Source: Natranaerofaba carboxydovora (GTDB taxonomy: Bacteria > Bacillota > Natranaerobiia > Natranaerobiales > Natranaerofabaceae). From it: a stretch of 64,000 nt of DNA. The stretch lies in NCBI RefSeq assembly GCF_022539405.1, contig NZ_CP054394.1:994501-1058500 (forward strand), given 5' to 3'. Positions 27,016-35,484 of the stretch are shown here, in pieces. The translations under genes and the position numbers were made by a program. Position 1 is the stretch's first letter. Each line of letters opens with the position of its first letter. The notes beneath the pieces are model-generated. The model ran no database searches. It was given only the letters and a program-made list of their open reading frames with translations, and was not told the origin of the DNA.

Positions 27016-27489
27016 TCAGAGGTTATGATTTTCTAAAAAAACTGGCTTGATTTGTTCGTTTTTGAGTGCAGCACTACATGTTTTACTTATAAGATCTAGT
27101 CTACTTTGAAACATTTTAGCTTCTCTATCGTTTATGCCAAAAGGAACAAAAAATATTCCTTGCTGGTCAATTAATTCAGTAAAATATTTTAGCAGATTAA
27201 AGTGTTCTTTAGTGCTAGAATTCATAGCAAAAACTAAGGGGATTTTTCCAGGATTAATGGGCGGTTTATCAGATATAAATGATTTTAGCATTTCTTCTGT
27301 TGGTGAAAAAACAACCAGAAGATTTAGTAAACTTAAATATTCTTTTTTAAAATCAAATGTATTTTCCCTGGGCAGTATTATTACTTCTGCTCCTTTACTA
27401 ATCAAGCTATCAATTTGCTTTAGTATTGTTGATTCTTTAAGTTGAAAAGTAAATAAGCTTATGCCTAACCTTCTTTCTTTTAACGACAT
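27016..27489 (-). CDS. Divergent, shortened DpaB-like protein
   Basis: 157 residues. The C-terminus GIFFVPFGINDREAKMFQS and NEQIKPVFLE parallels DpaB (NVFFVPFSQDEPFRKPNS and GKQLQPVLL), and the N-terminus ILKQIDSLISKGAEVIILP parallels ILPELEKIIQEGAEVQPVI. The middle with the FMN-site motif of DpaB is replaced by a shorter stretch (LLVVFSPTEEMLKSF), so flavin binding is uncertain. It follows dapB on the same strand. The ATG has an excellent SD (AAGGAGGTGCTTTT) that can be paired in a hairpin. The similarity was judged by eye. Confidence 0.65.
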   Translation of the reverse strand: MSLKERRLGISLFTFQLKESTILKQIDSLISKGAEVIILPRENTFDFKKEYLSLLNLLVVFSPTEEMLKSFISDKPPINPGKIPLVFAMNSSTKEHFNLLKYFTELIDQQGIFFVPFGINDREAKMFQSRLDLISKTCSAALKNEQIKPVFLENHNL

Positions 27490-27490
27490 A

Positions 27491-27547
27491 AAAGCACCTC
27501 CTTCGGTGTCATATATAAATATGCTTTTTACCGACAGAAGGTGCTTT
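27491..27547 (-). promoter_or_regulatory. Hairpin that can mask the SD of the DpaB-like gene
   Basis: In a minus-strand transcript from dapB, AAAGCACCTTC pairs with GGAGGTGCTTT, the SD of the DpaB-like gene (9 bp plus a 5-bp inner helix ACCGA/TCGGT). There is no U-tract after the stem, so it is unlikely to be a plain terminator for dapB. Its role is inferred. Confidence 0.45.
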
Positions 27548-27582
27548 ATGTAATTGGGATACTTAATTGATTTTTAATTATT

Positions 27583-28380
27583 CTACTCAAGTAGATTTTC
27601 TAAACCAAAGACAAGTCCCTTAGTTTCCATTACTTTGTTAACAGCAAATACTACACCGGGCATAAAAGAATTTCGGTGAAAAGAGTCGTGTTTTATTGTT
27701 AGAGTTTGACCTGTGCTACCAAAAATAACTTCTTGATGAGCGATAGGACCGGTTAAACGAATGCTATGGATGTGGACATCTTTTTCTACGCCACCTCTTG
27801 CCCCATCTAACTTCATTAGGTCTTCTCTTTCTGGGGGCTTTTCTTTACGACCTTTATCTATAAGTTCTGCTGTTTTCAAGGCAGTGCCTGAAGGAGCATC
27901 AATCTTTTTGTCATGATGAGTTTCAACGATTTCTGCCTGGGAGAAATATTTTGCTGCTTCTGCAGCAAACTTCATCATCAAAACAGCTCCAAGGGCAAAG
28001 TTAGGTGCAATAACAGCACTAAGATTTTGCCTGTCTACAATCTCCTTAACATGAGAAACATCCTCTTCAGTAAAGCCGGTAGTACCAACTACCGGGCGTA
28101 CACCACAATTTAAGGCAGTTTCTATGTTATCTACTGCACTCATAGGTGTTGTAAAATCTACCATTACATCAGCATTTTTAGATGACAAATTTTCTTCTGT
28201 AAGCTTTTCGATAAATACATTAAGCTCTTCTTCGCCTAGAATTTTACCTATATCTTCGCCTTCGCCATGTCTGTCAAAAGCGGCTATAAGCTTTAGATTA
28301 TCTTCACTAAGAACAGTGCGGCATACTTCCTGCCCCATCCGGCCATTAGCTCCGCTTACGGCAACCTTGATTTCTTCCAT
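27583..28380 (-). CDS. dapB: 4-hydroxy-tetrahydrodipicolinate reductase
   Basis: DapB reduces the DapA product on the way to diaminopimelate and lysine. 265 residues: the nucleotide motif VAVSGANGRMGQEV, VGTTGFTEED, and the substrate loop ETHHDKKIDAPSGTALKTAE. ATG 28380 has GAGAGGTGAAAACA before it; the GTG nine bases upstream lies within that site. It lies apart from dapG, with a DpaB-like gene downstream. A TTGACA box lies at 28461-28466 (minus strand), 17 bp before a weak -10. Confidence 0.95.
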   Translation of the reverse strand: MEEIKVAVSGANGRMGQEVCRTVLSEDNLKLIAAFDRHGEGEDIGKILGEEELNVFIEKLTEENLSSKNADVMVDFTTPMSAVDNIETALNCGVRPVVGTTGFTEEDVSHVKEIVDRQNLSAVIAPNFALGAVLMMKFAAEAAKYFSQAEIVETHHDKKIDAPSGTALKTAELIDKGRKEKPPEREDLMKLDGARGGVEKDVHIHSIRLTGPIAHQEVIFGSTGQTLTIKHDSFHRNSFMPGVVFAVNKVMETKGLVFGLENLLE

Positions 28381-28576
28381 TGTTTTCACCTCTCGTAGAC
28401 TATAGATTATTTCTATGAAACTTTATGGTTTAAGATTATTTTGGACTAATCAGTAAAATATGTCAAGTTAAGCTTTTTTACTTCTTTTACTATAAATATC
28501 ATTTTTGTAGCCAAGTATACTGGGAACAAAATTGCTTAGTAGTTACAATTTTGCTTACAAATTTTGCTTAGCAGTC

Positions 28577-28605
28577 TTGACACAATTATAAATATAAACT
28601 AATAT
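28577..28605 (+). promoter_or_regulatory. Sigma-A-type promoter of the riboswitch-transporter operon
   Basis: TTGACA, exactly 17 bp, then TAATAT, about 35 bp before the aptamer. Three TTGCTTA words at 28532, 28551 and 28564 precede it and could be protein-binding sites. Confidence 0.65.
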
Positions 28606-28636
28606 TTAAATATACAACAATTAAATATAATTTTTA

Positions 28637-28807
28637 ATAACTAGGTCCCTGCTTGTTATATGGGGTTAAATTGGAAGTCGGTGAAAAGCCGGCGCGGTCC
28701 CGCCACTGTGATGGGGAGGTTATTTTCACTTTTAGCCACTGGAGTTAGTAACTCTGGGAAGGCGAAGATAACCTATGAACCTAAGCCAGGACACCTGCCT
28801 AGTTATG
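28637..28807 (+). promoter_or_regulatory. Cobalamin riboswitch aptamer
   Basis: The core GGTGAAAAGCCGGCGCGGTC, CCGCCACTGTGATGGGG and the B12 box AAGCCAGGACACCTGCC are all present in order. The closing stem ATAACTAGG / CCTAGTTAT joins the ends. It is a full-length class-I-like adenosylcobalamin aptamer. Downstream expression-platform bases (28808-28880) include CTACG/CGTAG and lead to a terminator before the ABC transporter gene. Confidence 0.93.
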
Positions 28808-28880
28808 CTTCACCTAAGAACTACGAGAGATAGGGAGGTGAGCCCGTAGGATGTGAAATTTTATCAATTGGTCCTGCCGT

Positions 28881-28912
28881 AAAACTCCCATTTCGTAAGG
28901 GAGTTTTTTTAA
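28881..28912 (+). terminator. Riboswitch-controlled terminator
   Basis: The stem AAAACTCCC / GGGAGTTTT with a T-run lies between the cobalamin aptamer and the transporter start, as expected for a switch that stops transcription when B12 is plentiful. Confidence 0.85.
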
Positions 28913-28960
28913 TGGCTGGAATTACTTTATAGGTCTGGTAAAAGGGGAGAGTTTTACTTA

Positions 28961-30673
28961 ATGCTTACAATAAATGATCTTTCAATTAAATATTTATTTG
29001 ATGATAACGAGATCAAAGCAGTTAATAAAGTTACATTTAGTTTAGAACCTGGTGAAAGTGTTGGTATTATCGGAGAAACAGGCAGCGGAAAAAGTACCCT
29101 TGCTCATAGTCTATTGGATCTTATTTCGGCACCCCACGAAAAGCAGGGCGAAATAATAATAGACCAAAAGAACATTTTTGACTTACCTGCTAAAGAAATA
29201 AACGAGCTACGCTGGAGTACTGCAGCAATAGTATTTCAAAACTCCCTTGAAGTTCTAAATCCGGTTATGAAAATAGGAGATCAAGTTATAGAGCCGCTTC
29301 GAAAGAAATCTAGCTTATCTAAAGCTGAAGAAGAAAAAGAACTGCTAAAACTCTTCGATATGGTAGACCTAGATATAAAGTGGAAAGATGCATATCCACA
29401 TCAATTATCCGGTGGTATGAGGCAAAGGATGCTCTTAGCAATGGCTCTTTCATGCAAACCAAAACTATTAATATTAGATGAGCCTACAAGTTCTCTTGAT
29501 GCAATTTCGAGAGAGAAACTTCAAAACCTTTTGAAAAACTTGCAAAATGAATTAGGTTTTTCAATGTTAGTTATATCTCATGAGATAGGTACTATTACAA
29601 AACTAACAGATAAACTTATGATTATGTATCAGGGAGAAATGGTGGAAAAAGGTGTTACAGATGAAATACTAGATTATCCAGCCCATCCATATTCTAGAGG
29701 TTTAATTAATTCCTCTGTTGAGGTTTTTCCCTATAAAGATCTATGGGGAATACCTGGAGAGCCAGAGATAGGTGTGAAAGTATCTAAAAAAGAAAAGTGT
29801 CTTTTTTCTTCTAGGTGTACTCAGATGATTGAAAAATGTAAGAACGAAAGACCAACACATCAAAAAATTTCATTAAACCGTGAGGTTTTATGTCATCAAG
29901 GTGGGATAACAGACGTTTTAAAGGCAAAAGAACTTTGGAAATCTTTTGAACTTGGAAATAGTAGTGTAAGTGCAGTAGCAGGAGTAGATATATCATTAAA
30001 GCATGGAGAAACAGCAGCTCTTCTAGGACCCTCTGGTTCTGGCAAATCTACCCTTGCACACCTTTTGTGTGGCTTTATCCCTCATGATGAGGGGAAGATT
30101 GAATTTTTAAATAAAGAAGTAAATGGCAACTGGGTGGTCAAAGAAGAAGGTGGAATACAATTAATTCTTCAGGACCCTTATAGTTCAATAAGTCATCGTT
30201 TAACCGTATATGAAGCAGTTACAGAACCTTTGTATATTAACAAAATAGGTGATCCAACTGAGAGAACAGACCGATGTAAAAAAGTTTTATCCTCTGTACA
30301 ACTACCTAGTGATGATGAATTTTTAGACAGATGGTGTTCTTCGTTAAGCGGTGGCCAAAGACAGCGTCTTGCAATAGCTAGAGGGCTGATAATGAAGCCT
30401 AAAGTATTGATTGCAGATGAGATAACTTCTATGCTTGATGTTTCTACCCAGGCTAATATTATGAGACTGTTAAAGGGGCTTCAAAATAAGGAAGGGTTTA
30501 GCCTCTTGTATATAACCCATGACCTACAGCTTGCAAGAAAAGTTGCAGAAAAGATTTATGTCTTAGATGAGGGTAAGGTAATAGAAGAAGGTTCTGCGAC
30601 AAAAGTATTTGAAAATACAAGCTGTTGTAAAACTAAAGAATTTATTGAAGCTGGACTTTTAGAAATTAGTTAG
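28961..30673 (+). CDS. Opp/Dpp-type ABC transporter, fused double ATPase
   Basis: 570 residues joining two ATPase domains, like OppD and OppF in one chain. Walker A is GETGSGKST in the first and GPSGSGKST in the second; signatures are LSGGMRQRM and LSGGQRQRL; Walker B ends LLILDEPTS and VLIADEITS. The linker (CLFSSRCTQMIEKC) is the Cys-bearing Opp-family tail of the first domain. It powers uptake with the binding protein and permeases that follow. Control by a cobalamin riboswitch suggests a corrinoid, cobalt or cobalt-chelate substrate rather than ordinary peptides; this is inference. Confidence 0.9.
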   Translation: MLTINDLSIKYLFDDNEIKAVNKVTFSLEPGESVGIIGETGSGKSTLAHSLLDLISAPHEKQGEIIIDQKNIFDLPAKEINELRWSTAAIVFQNSLEVLNPVMKIGDQVIEPLRKKSSLSKAEEEKELLKLFDMVDLDIKWKDAYPHQLSGGMRQRMLLAMALSCKPKLLILDEPTSSLDAISREKLQNLLKNLQNELGFSMLVISHEIGTITKLTDKLMIMYQGEMVEKGVTDEILDYPAHPYSRGLINSSVEVFPYKDLWGIPGEPEIGVKVSKKEKCLFSSRCTQMIEKCKNERPTHQKISLNREVLCHQGGITDVLKAKELWKSFELGNSSVSAVAGVDISLKHGETAALLGPSGSGKSTLAHLLCGFIPHDEGKIEFLNKEVNGNWVVKEEGGIQLILQDPYSSISHRLTVYEAVTEPLYINKIGDPTERTDRCKKVLSSVQLPSDDEFLDRWCSSLSGGQRQRLAIARGLIMKPKVLIADEITSMLDVSTQANIMRLLKGLQNKEGFSLLYITHDLQLARKVAEKIYVLDEGKVIEEGSATKVFENTSCCKTKEFIEAGLLEIS

Positions 30674-30763
30674 TATATGACTAGTCATGATTTTAATATG
30701 TAAAAAAGAAGGGGAAGCAGGAGAACCGTCCCTGAAAAAAGGAAAAAGAGGAGGAAAAACATT

Positions 30764-32410
30764 ATGAAAAAGCTTACAACTTTTATTTCAATTATATTAA
30801 TTATTTCCATTTATGTGTTGGTCTTTGCCGGTTGTGGTGGAACAGAAACCGGTGAAAAAAAGCAACCAGAAGAAGCAGCTAAAGGTGAAGCTGATCAAGA
30901 GAAAAGTGATGATGAAGTAGTAGTACGTCTTGATACTAATGATGAAGGTTATCCTCAGCCATTTACCCATCATGCACGAGGACCCGGAAGAAGCAAGATG
31001 AGGCTAATCTTTGATTCTTTACTTGAAAGAGGGGAAAACGGGCATATCCCCTGGCTAGCAAAAGATTGGGAAGTGTCTGAAGATGGAACTGAGTACACAT
31101 TTTATATAAGAGAAGGGATAGAATGGCAGGACGGAGAGGAGTTAACTGCAGAGGATGTGGCTTTTTCCTTTGAATATTACCAAGATCATCCACCTGTGGA
31201 TATAAGTGAACCTGTTGTTTTCGATATTTTAGAAGATATTGAAGTACTAGATGATTACAAAGTAAAGATGACTACAGAGAGGGCACATGCTCCTTATGTA
31301 TTAGAAGCTGGCGAGATGAGGATAATTCCTAAGCACATCTGGGAAGATATTGATGACCCTCAGCAGTTTACTGATGAAGAAGCTGTGATAGGAAGTGGTC
31401 CCTACAAGTTAAAAGAATACAATGAAGAACATAGTACTTATGAATTTGAAGCTAACCCTGACTTTTGGGGACCTAAACAAAAAGTGGATGTTCTTCAATA
31501 TAGGCCTGTAAGTGATGAAGTAATGGCACTTGAAAATAATGATATCGACCAAGCTGAAATACCTGAAGATGTGTTACAGCGCTTTGAAGATGATCCTACT
31601 TATGAAATAGCTGAAAGACCTGGAGTATGGGCATACAGGCTCAGAATAAACTTTGATAATGTCTCCTGGTTAAACGAACAAAAAGCAAGACAAGCCCTTG
31701 CTTATGCTATAGACCGAGAAAATATAATAAACACAGTTGCAAGGGGAGCTGGTATCCCGGGGAATATGGGGTTATTGCCTCCTGATCATCATATGCATAA
31801 TCCTGACGTGCCAGAATATGAGCATGACCCAGATAAGGCCAGAGAGCTTATGGAAAAAGCAGATGTCATAGATAATAATGAGGAAGTTTCCGTTGAAATT
31901 ATTGTAGGAGATGATCAAGAAGAAGTAAGGATGGCTGAGCTTTTGAGACAAGACTTGAGAGAAATTGGAATTGATCTAGAGATAAATTCCATGGATTCTC
32001 AAGCACGAGACTCCCAATCAAAAGAAGGAAATTATGAGTTAGCTATTATGGGCCATGGTGGCTGGGGGGATGACCCAGAGAATTATTTTAGTATAAGGTT
32101 TGATGATGCCAAGGAAGGTACAGGGATATATGGTGGAATTCCTGGCTACGAAAATGAAGATGTAGACTTAATAAGAGAAAAACAACGTGAAGAGCTTGAT
32201 GAAGAAAAACGAGAAGAACTTATCAAACAAGTTCAGGAAATTTGGGCAGAAGATATCCCTGAGATACCTCTCTACTATGTTACAGGTCATTATGTGTACA
32301 ACAAGGATGTATACGATAATTGGACTTTTGTTTATAACCATCATTCTATTGATCAACACAAGATAACTTACTTAGATAGAGACGATGAAATATTTGAAGA
32401 AGATAAGTGA
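30764..32410 (+). CDS. Family 5 solute-binding lipoprotein
   Basis: 548 residues with a lipoprotein signal peptide whose lipobox is VFAGC (Cys at about residue 24), followed by an acidic linker. The SBP_bac_5 core has RLIFDSLLERGENGHIPWLA, EGIEWQDGEELTAEDVAFSF and RQALAYAIDRENIINTVARG. The family binds peptides, nickel, heme or other ligands. The mature protein is strongly acidic. It is the receptor for the riboswitch-controlled transporter. ATG behind AGAGGAGGAAAAACATT. Confidence 0.92.
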   Translation: MKKLTTFISIILIISIYVLVFAGCGGTETGEKKQPEEAAKGEADQEKSDDEVVVRLDTNDEGYPQPFTHHARGPGRSKMRLIFDSLLERGENGHIPWLAKDWEVSEDGTEYTFYIREGIEWQDGEELTAEDVAFSFEYYQDHPPVDISEPVVFDILEDIEVLDDYKVKMTTERAHAPYVLEAGEMRIIPKHIWEDIDDPQQFTDEEAVIGSGPYKLKEYNEEHSTYEFEANPDFWGPKQKVDVLQYRPVSDEVMALENNDIDQAEIPEDVLQRFEDDPTYEIAERPGVWAYRLRINFDNVSWLNEQKARQALAYAIDRENIINTVARGAGIPGNMGLLPPDHHMHNPDVPEYEHDPDKARELMEKADVIDNNEEVSVEIIVGDDQEEVRMAELLRQDLREIGIDLEINSMDSQARDSQSKEGNYELAIMGHGGWGDDPENYFSIRFDDAKEGTGIYGGIPGYENEDVDLIREKQREELDEEKREELIKQVQEIWAEDIPEIPLYYVTGHYVYNKDVYDNWTFVYNHHSIDQHKITYLDRDDEIFEEDK

Positions 32411-32427
32411 GAGTAAGGAGAGTTATT

Positions 32428-33477
32428 ATGACATCAACTAGAAGTAAAAGGATTAAAACCATACTAGGTTATTTGATTACTTTTTTACTCCTTATCACCA
32501 TAAATTTTTCATTACCCAGGCTTATGCCTGGGGATCCTTTTATACATGCCGGTGGAGAAGCGGGAGAGGTTATAACCTTTTACTCGGAGGATCAGATAGA
32601 ATATTTAAGGGAGTATTATGGTTTGGATGAACCTGTACACAGGCAGTATTTTTCTTATCTAGGCGATACTTTAACTGGTAATTTAGGCTTTAGCTATTAT
32701 TATAATCAAGATGTAAGTCAAATTATTTTAAAAAGACTGCCCTGGACAATGCTTTTGGTAATTTTTTCTACTGCTTTAAGCATAATTTTAGGAATTATTC
32801 TTGGAAGTTACTCAGCAGAAAAAAGAGGCGGATGGCAAGATAGAGCCGTTTATTTGGTGATGATAGTATTTTCAGAAATTCCTGCCTTTTTAATAGGAAT
32901 ATTTTTACTTGTTATTTTAGGAGCCTCTCTTGGATTATTCCCTCTTTCAGGAGGGGTGACTCATTTTACTGTGCATGAATCTATCTGGAGTCAGATAATA
33001 GATATATTGTACCATTCTGCCCTTCCCATTATGACTTTGACATTAAGTCGTGTAGGAGGTATGTATCTTCTAGTTCGAAATAGCATGACAACTGTACTAT
33101 CAAAGGATTACATAAAAACAGCAAAAGCAAAAGGGCTTAAAAAATTTAGGATAAAATATGTTCACGGTCTAAGAAATGCTATCCTTCCCCTTATCACAAG
33201 GGTTTGTCTTCAGATGGGTGGTATAATCGGAGGAGCGGTGCTTGCAGAGAATGTTTTCTCATATCCTGGACTTGGTACTATAATGACAGAAGCAGTTTTT
33301 GTCAGGGATTATCCTTTGCTGCAGGGAATTTTTTTGGTGATGGCACTGACTGTAATGGGGGCTAATGTTCTTGCAGATGTGCTTTATCAAAGACTTGATC
33401 CAAGGACCAAAGCTCCTGTGATTAATCCTAAGAAGACATCTGTATGTGAAACTACAGCAGAAAAAGAATTCAACTAA
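32428..33477 (+). CDS. Opp/Dpp-type ABC permease (OppB-like)
   Basis: 349 residues. The first helix ends FSLPRLMPGDPF, the standard OppB start; the EAA loop is in KTAKAKGLKKFRIKYVHGLR, and the end VLADVLYQRLDPRTK is typical. ATG 32428 fits the SD TAAGGAGAG; a start at 32407 would overlap the preceding gene without a site. It forms a channel with the 33509 product. Confidence 0.92.
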   Translation: MTSTRSKRIKTILGYLITFLLLITINFSLPRLMPGDPFIHAGGEAGEVITFYSEDQIEYLREYYGLDEPVHRQYFSYLGDTLTGNLGFSYYYNQDVSQIILKRLPWTMLLVIFSTALSIILGIILGSYSAEKRGGWQDRAVYLVMIVFSEIPAFLIGIFLLVILGASLGLFPLSGGVTHFTVHESIWSQIIDILYHSALPIMTLTLSRVGGMYLLVRNSMTTVLSKDYIKTAKAKGLKKFRIKYVHGLRNAILPLITRVCLQMGGIIGGAVLAENVFSYPGLGTIMTEAVFVRDYPLLQGIFLVMALTVMGANVLADVLYQRLDPRTKAPVINPKKTSVCETTAEKEFN

Positions 33478-33508
33478 AAGAATTTGTATGGTTTGGTAGG
33501 TGAGAGGA

Positions 33509-34348
33509 TTGGAAAAACTTAAAGAGTGGTGGGGGTTTTTTAGTTTTTTAGGAAAAACTGCTGTAATTATATTATTACTTATAATTGTTATGGGGACATT
33601 AGCCCCGTATCTTTCCGCTTTTCCTCATGATGTAAGTTCAGGACCTCCTTTGGAGCCACCTGGTGGAGAGCATTTCCTTGGGACAGATGAACTAGGTGTA
33701 GACCTGTGGGCAATGATAACCTACGGCGCAAGGGTTAGTATTATTGTAGGTCTTGGTACGGCACTTTTGGCAGGGCTTGGCGGCGGTATTATTGGAATTA
33801 TTGCAGGATACAAGGGTGGATGGTTTGATAAGATCGTGATGAGACTAGTTGATGTAATGATAGCTCTTCCTGACCTTCCAGCCATGATAGTGATAGCGGG
33901 TTTTTTTGGCTCTAGCCTTACTAATATAATTATAGTTTTATCACTTTTTTCCTGGTCAAGGCCTGCACGAATTGCCAGATCTCAAGCCCTTTCCCTTAAA
34001 GAACAACCGTATTTGAAAATGGCATCTTTTTATGGTGGGAGTACTTTTTATCTATTGTACAAGCATTTTGTTCCAGAACTTTTTCCTATATTATCAGTCA
34101 GTATGATAAGACTTGCGAGCAGAGCAATAATCACTGAGGCTTCTCTTGCTTTTATTGGGCTTGGTGATCCAACTTCTAGAAGCTGGGGACTTATATTAAA
34201 CCATGCACTTAACTTTAGCGGGATATATTTTACTCCTTATTGGAAATGGTGGTTATTATATCCATGGCTTGCCCTTACTTTACTTGTTGTTGCTTTGGCT
34301 TTAGTTGGTAGGGATTTAGAAAGAATTGCAGATCCTCGGATGAAATAA
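33509..34348 (+). CDS. Opp/Dpp-type ABC permease (OppC-like)
   Basis: 279 residues. HFLGTDELGVDLWAMITYGA is the OppC hallmark, followed by DIMIALPDLP-like VDVMIALPDLPA and the EAA-loop region. The end VGRDLERIADPRMK is standard. TTG 33509 is chosen, with AGGTGAG upstream; GTG 33500 lies in that site. This is the last gene of the riboswitch operon. Confidence 0.92.
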   Translation: MEKLKEWWGFFSFLGKTAVIILLLIIVMGTLAPYLSAFPHDVSSGPPLEPPGGEHFLGTDELGVDLWAMITYGARVSIIVGLGTALLAGLGGGIIGIIAGYKGGWFDKIVMRLVDVMIALPDLPAMIVIAGFFGSSLTNIIIVLSLFSWSRPARIARSQALSLKEQPYLKMASFYGGSTFYLLYKHFVPELFPILSVSMIRLASRAIITEASLAFIGLGDPTSRSWGLILNHALNFSGIYFTPYWKWWLLYPWLALTLLVVALALVGRDLERIADPRMK

Positions 34349-34475
34349 AAGTATAGTATAAACAAGGAAAACTAAGCTTAATTTTAAATAATTAATGAAA
34401 TGTTTCTCTGTTTATAATATAATGTTACTGAATGTGTAGATTTTTAGCATCTAACGAACAGAAGGAGAGTTAAGT

Positions 34476-34847
34476 TTGAAATTTCTTATAATAGAAGACT
34501 CTATGCTATACCAAAAATTCATAGTAAAAAAATTAAAAGAAAACTTTACAGATGCTGTGTATTTGACTGCAAATAGTGGTGAAGAAGGTTATCAAAAATA
34601 TTTAGAGGAAAAACCTGATTTTGTGCTTCTTGATTTATTACTCCCGGACAAGAAAGGTCAGGATGTATTAAAATCTATATATGAATATAATCCTAACGTA
34701 AAGGTAATAGTTATTTCGGCTGATGTTCAAAATATGGTGCGTAAGGAAGTCGAATCTATTGGAATCTTGAACTTTTTTAATAAACCTCTGACAGATGATA
34801 AGGTAGAGGATTTAGTGAAGATAATTGAGGAGAATTATGATGCTTAG
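34476..34847 (+). CDS. CheY-like single-domain response regulator
   Basis: 123 residues, receiver domain only. The acidic pair IIEDSM, phosphoacceptor Asp in VLLDLLLPD, switch Ser in VISAD and Lys in FNKPL are intact. TTG start behind AGAAGGAGAGTTAAG. Its end overlaps the start of the CheC-like gene. No histidine kinase is nearby. Confidence 0.92.
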   Translation: MKFLIIEDSMLYQKFIVKKLKENFTDAVYLTANSGEEGYQKYLEEKPDFVLLDLLLPDKKGQDVLKSIYEYNPNVKVIVISADVQNMVRKEVESIGILNFFNKPLTDDKVEDLVKIIEENYDA

Positions 34848-35484
34848 CTCTATACAGGAAGATGCACTAAAAGAATTTATGAATATATATATTGGACAGG
34901 CTTCAAGCCTTCTCTCAGATATTACAGGGGAAAAAATTGAACTAAAAATACCCGAAATCAAACTTTTAAATTTCCCTCCCGGGAAAAAGCCTGATATAGG
35001 TTCCCTAAATATTCTCCCAAAAGGCGATATAATATCTTCAAGTCTATCTTTTGGTGATGAATTAAAAGGTAAAGCCAGGTTGGTCTTTCCTGCCGACAAA
35101 ACGAGAACCCTAGTTAATTTGTGTTTGGGAGAAGATGCTTTACCTGACGAAGAGGAGTTTGATTTAGAGAATCTAACAGATATTGATTCAGATGCAATGA
35201 GAGAGCTAGGTAATATAGTTTTGAATTCTATAATGGGAGGACTGGCTAACTTAACAGGTATTTGTTTGAATTATTCAATACCAGAAATAGAAGTGCTTTA
35301 CTTCCCAAAAGTAGAAGCAGAGGAGATTAGCTTAGAAGATAATTTATATGTATTGATCATAAAAAATACTTTTAGTTTTTCAAACACTGAAGTAGAAGGT
35401 GCGATTTTGGTAGCACTTAGTATAGATTCTGTCAACTGGCTTATAAAAAAAATAGATGAAGAGATTGTGAGGATGTATGAATAA
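34840..35484 (+). CDS. CheC-family phosphatase
   Basis: 214 residues. Two CheC helices are visible, each with the E-x-x-N pattern: ALKEFMNIYIGQASSLL near the N-terminus and AMRELGNIVLNSIMGGL near residue 125. Such proteins dephosphorylate CheY-type receivers, here probably the upstream regulator. ATG 34840 has GAGGAG seven bases upstream; ATG 34837 is also possible. It overlaps the previous gene by 8 bp. Confidence 0.85.
   Translation: MLSSIQEDALKEFMNIYIGQASSLLSDITGEKIELKIPEIKLLNFPPGKKPDIGSLNILPKGDIISSSLSFGDELKGKARLVFPADKTRTLVNLCLGEDALPDEEEFDLENLTDIDSDAMRELGNIVLNSIMGGLANLTGICLNYSIPEIEVLYFPKVEAEEISLEDNLYVLIIKNTFSFSNTEVEGAILVALSIDSVNWLIKKIDEEIVRMYE

Noticed and set aside
28530-28572. Three TTGCTTA words as a CRISPR or iteron array
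   Set aside because: Spacing is irregular (19 and 13 bp) and only three copies exist; mentioned only as possible binding sites with the promoter.
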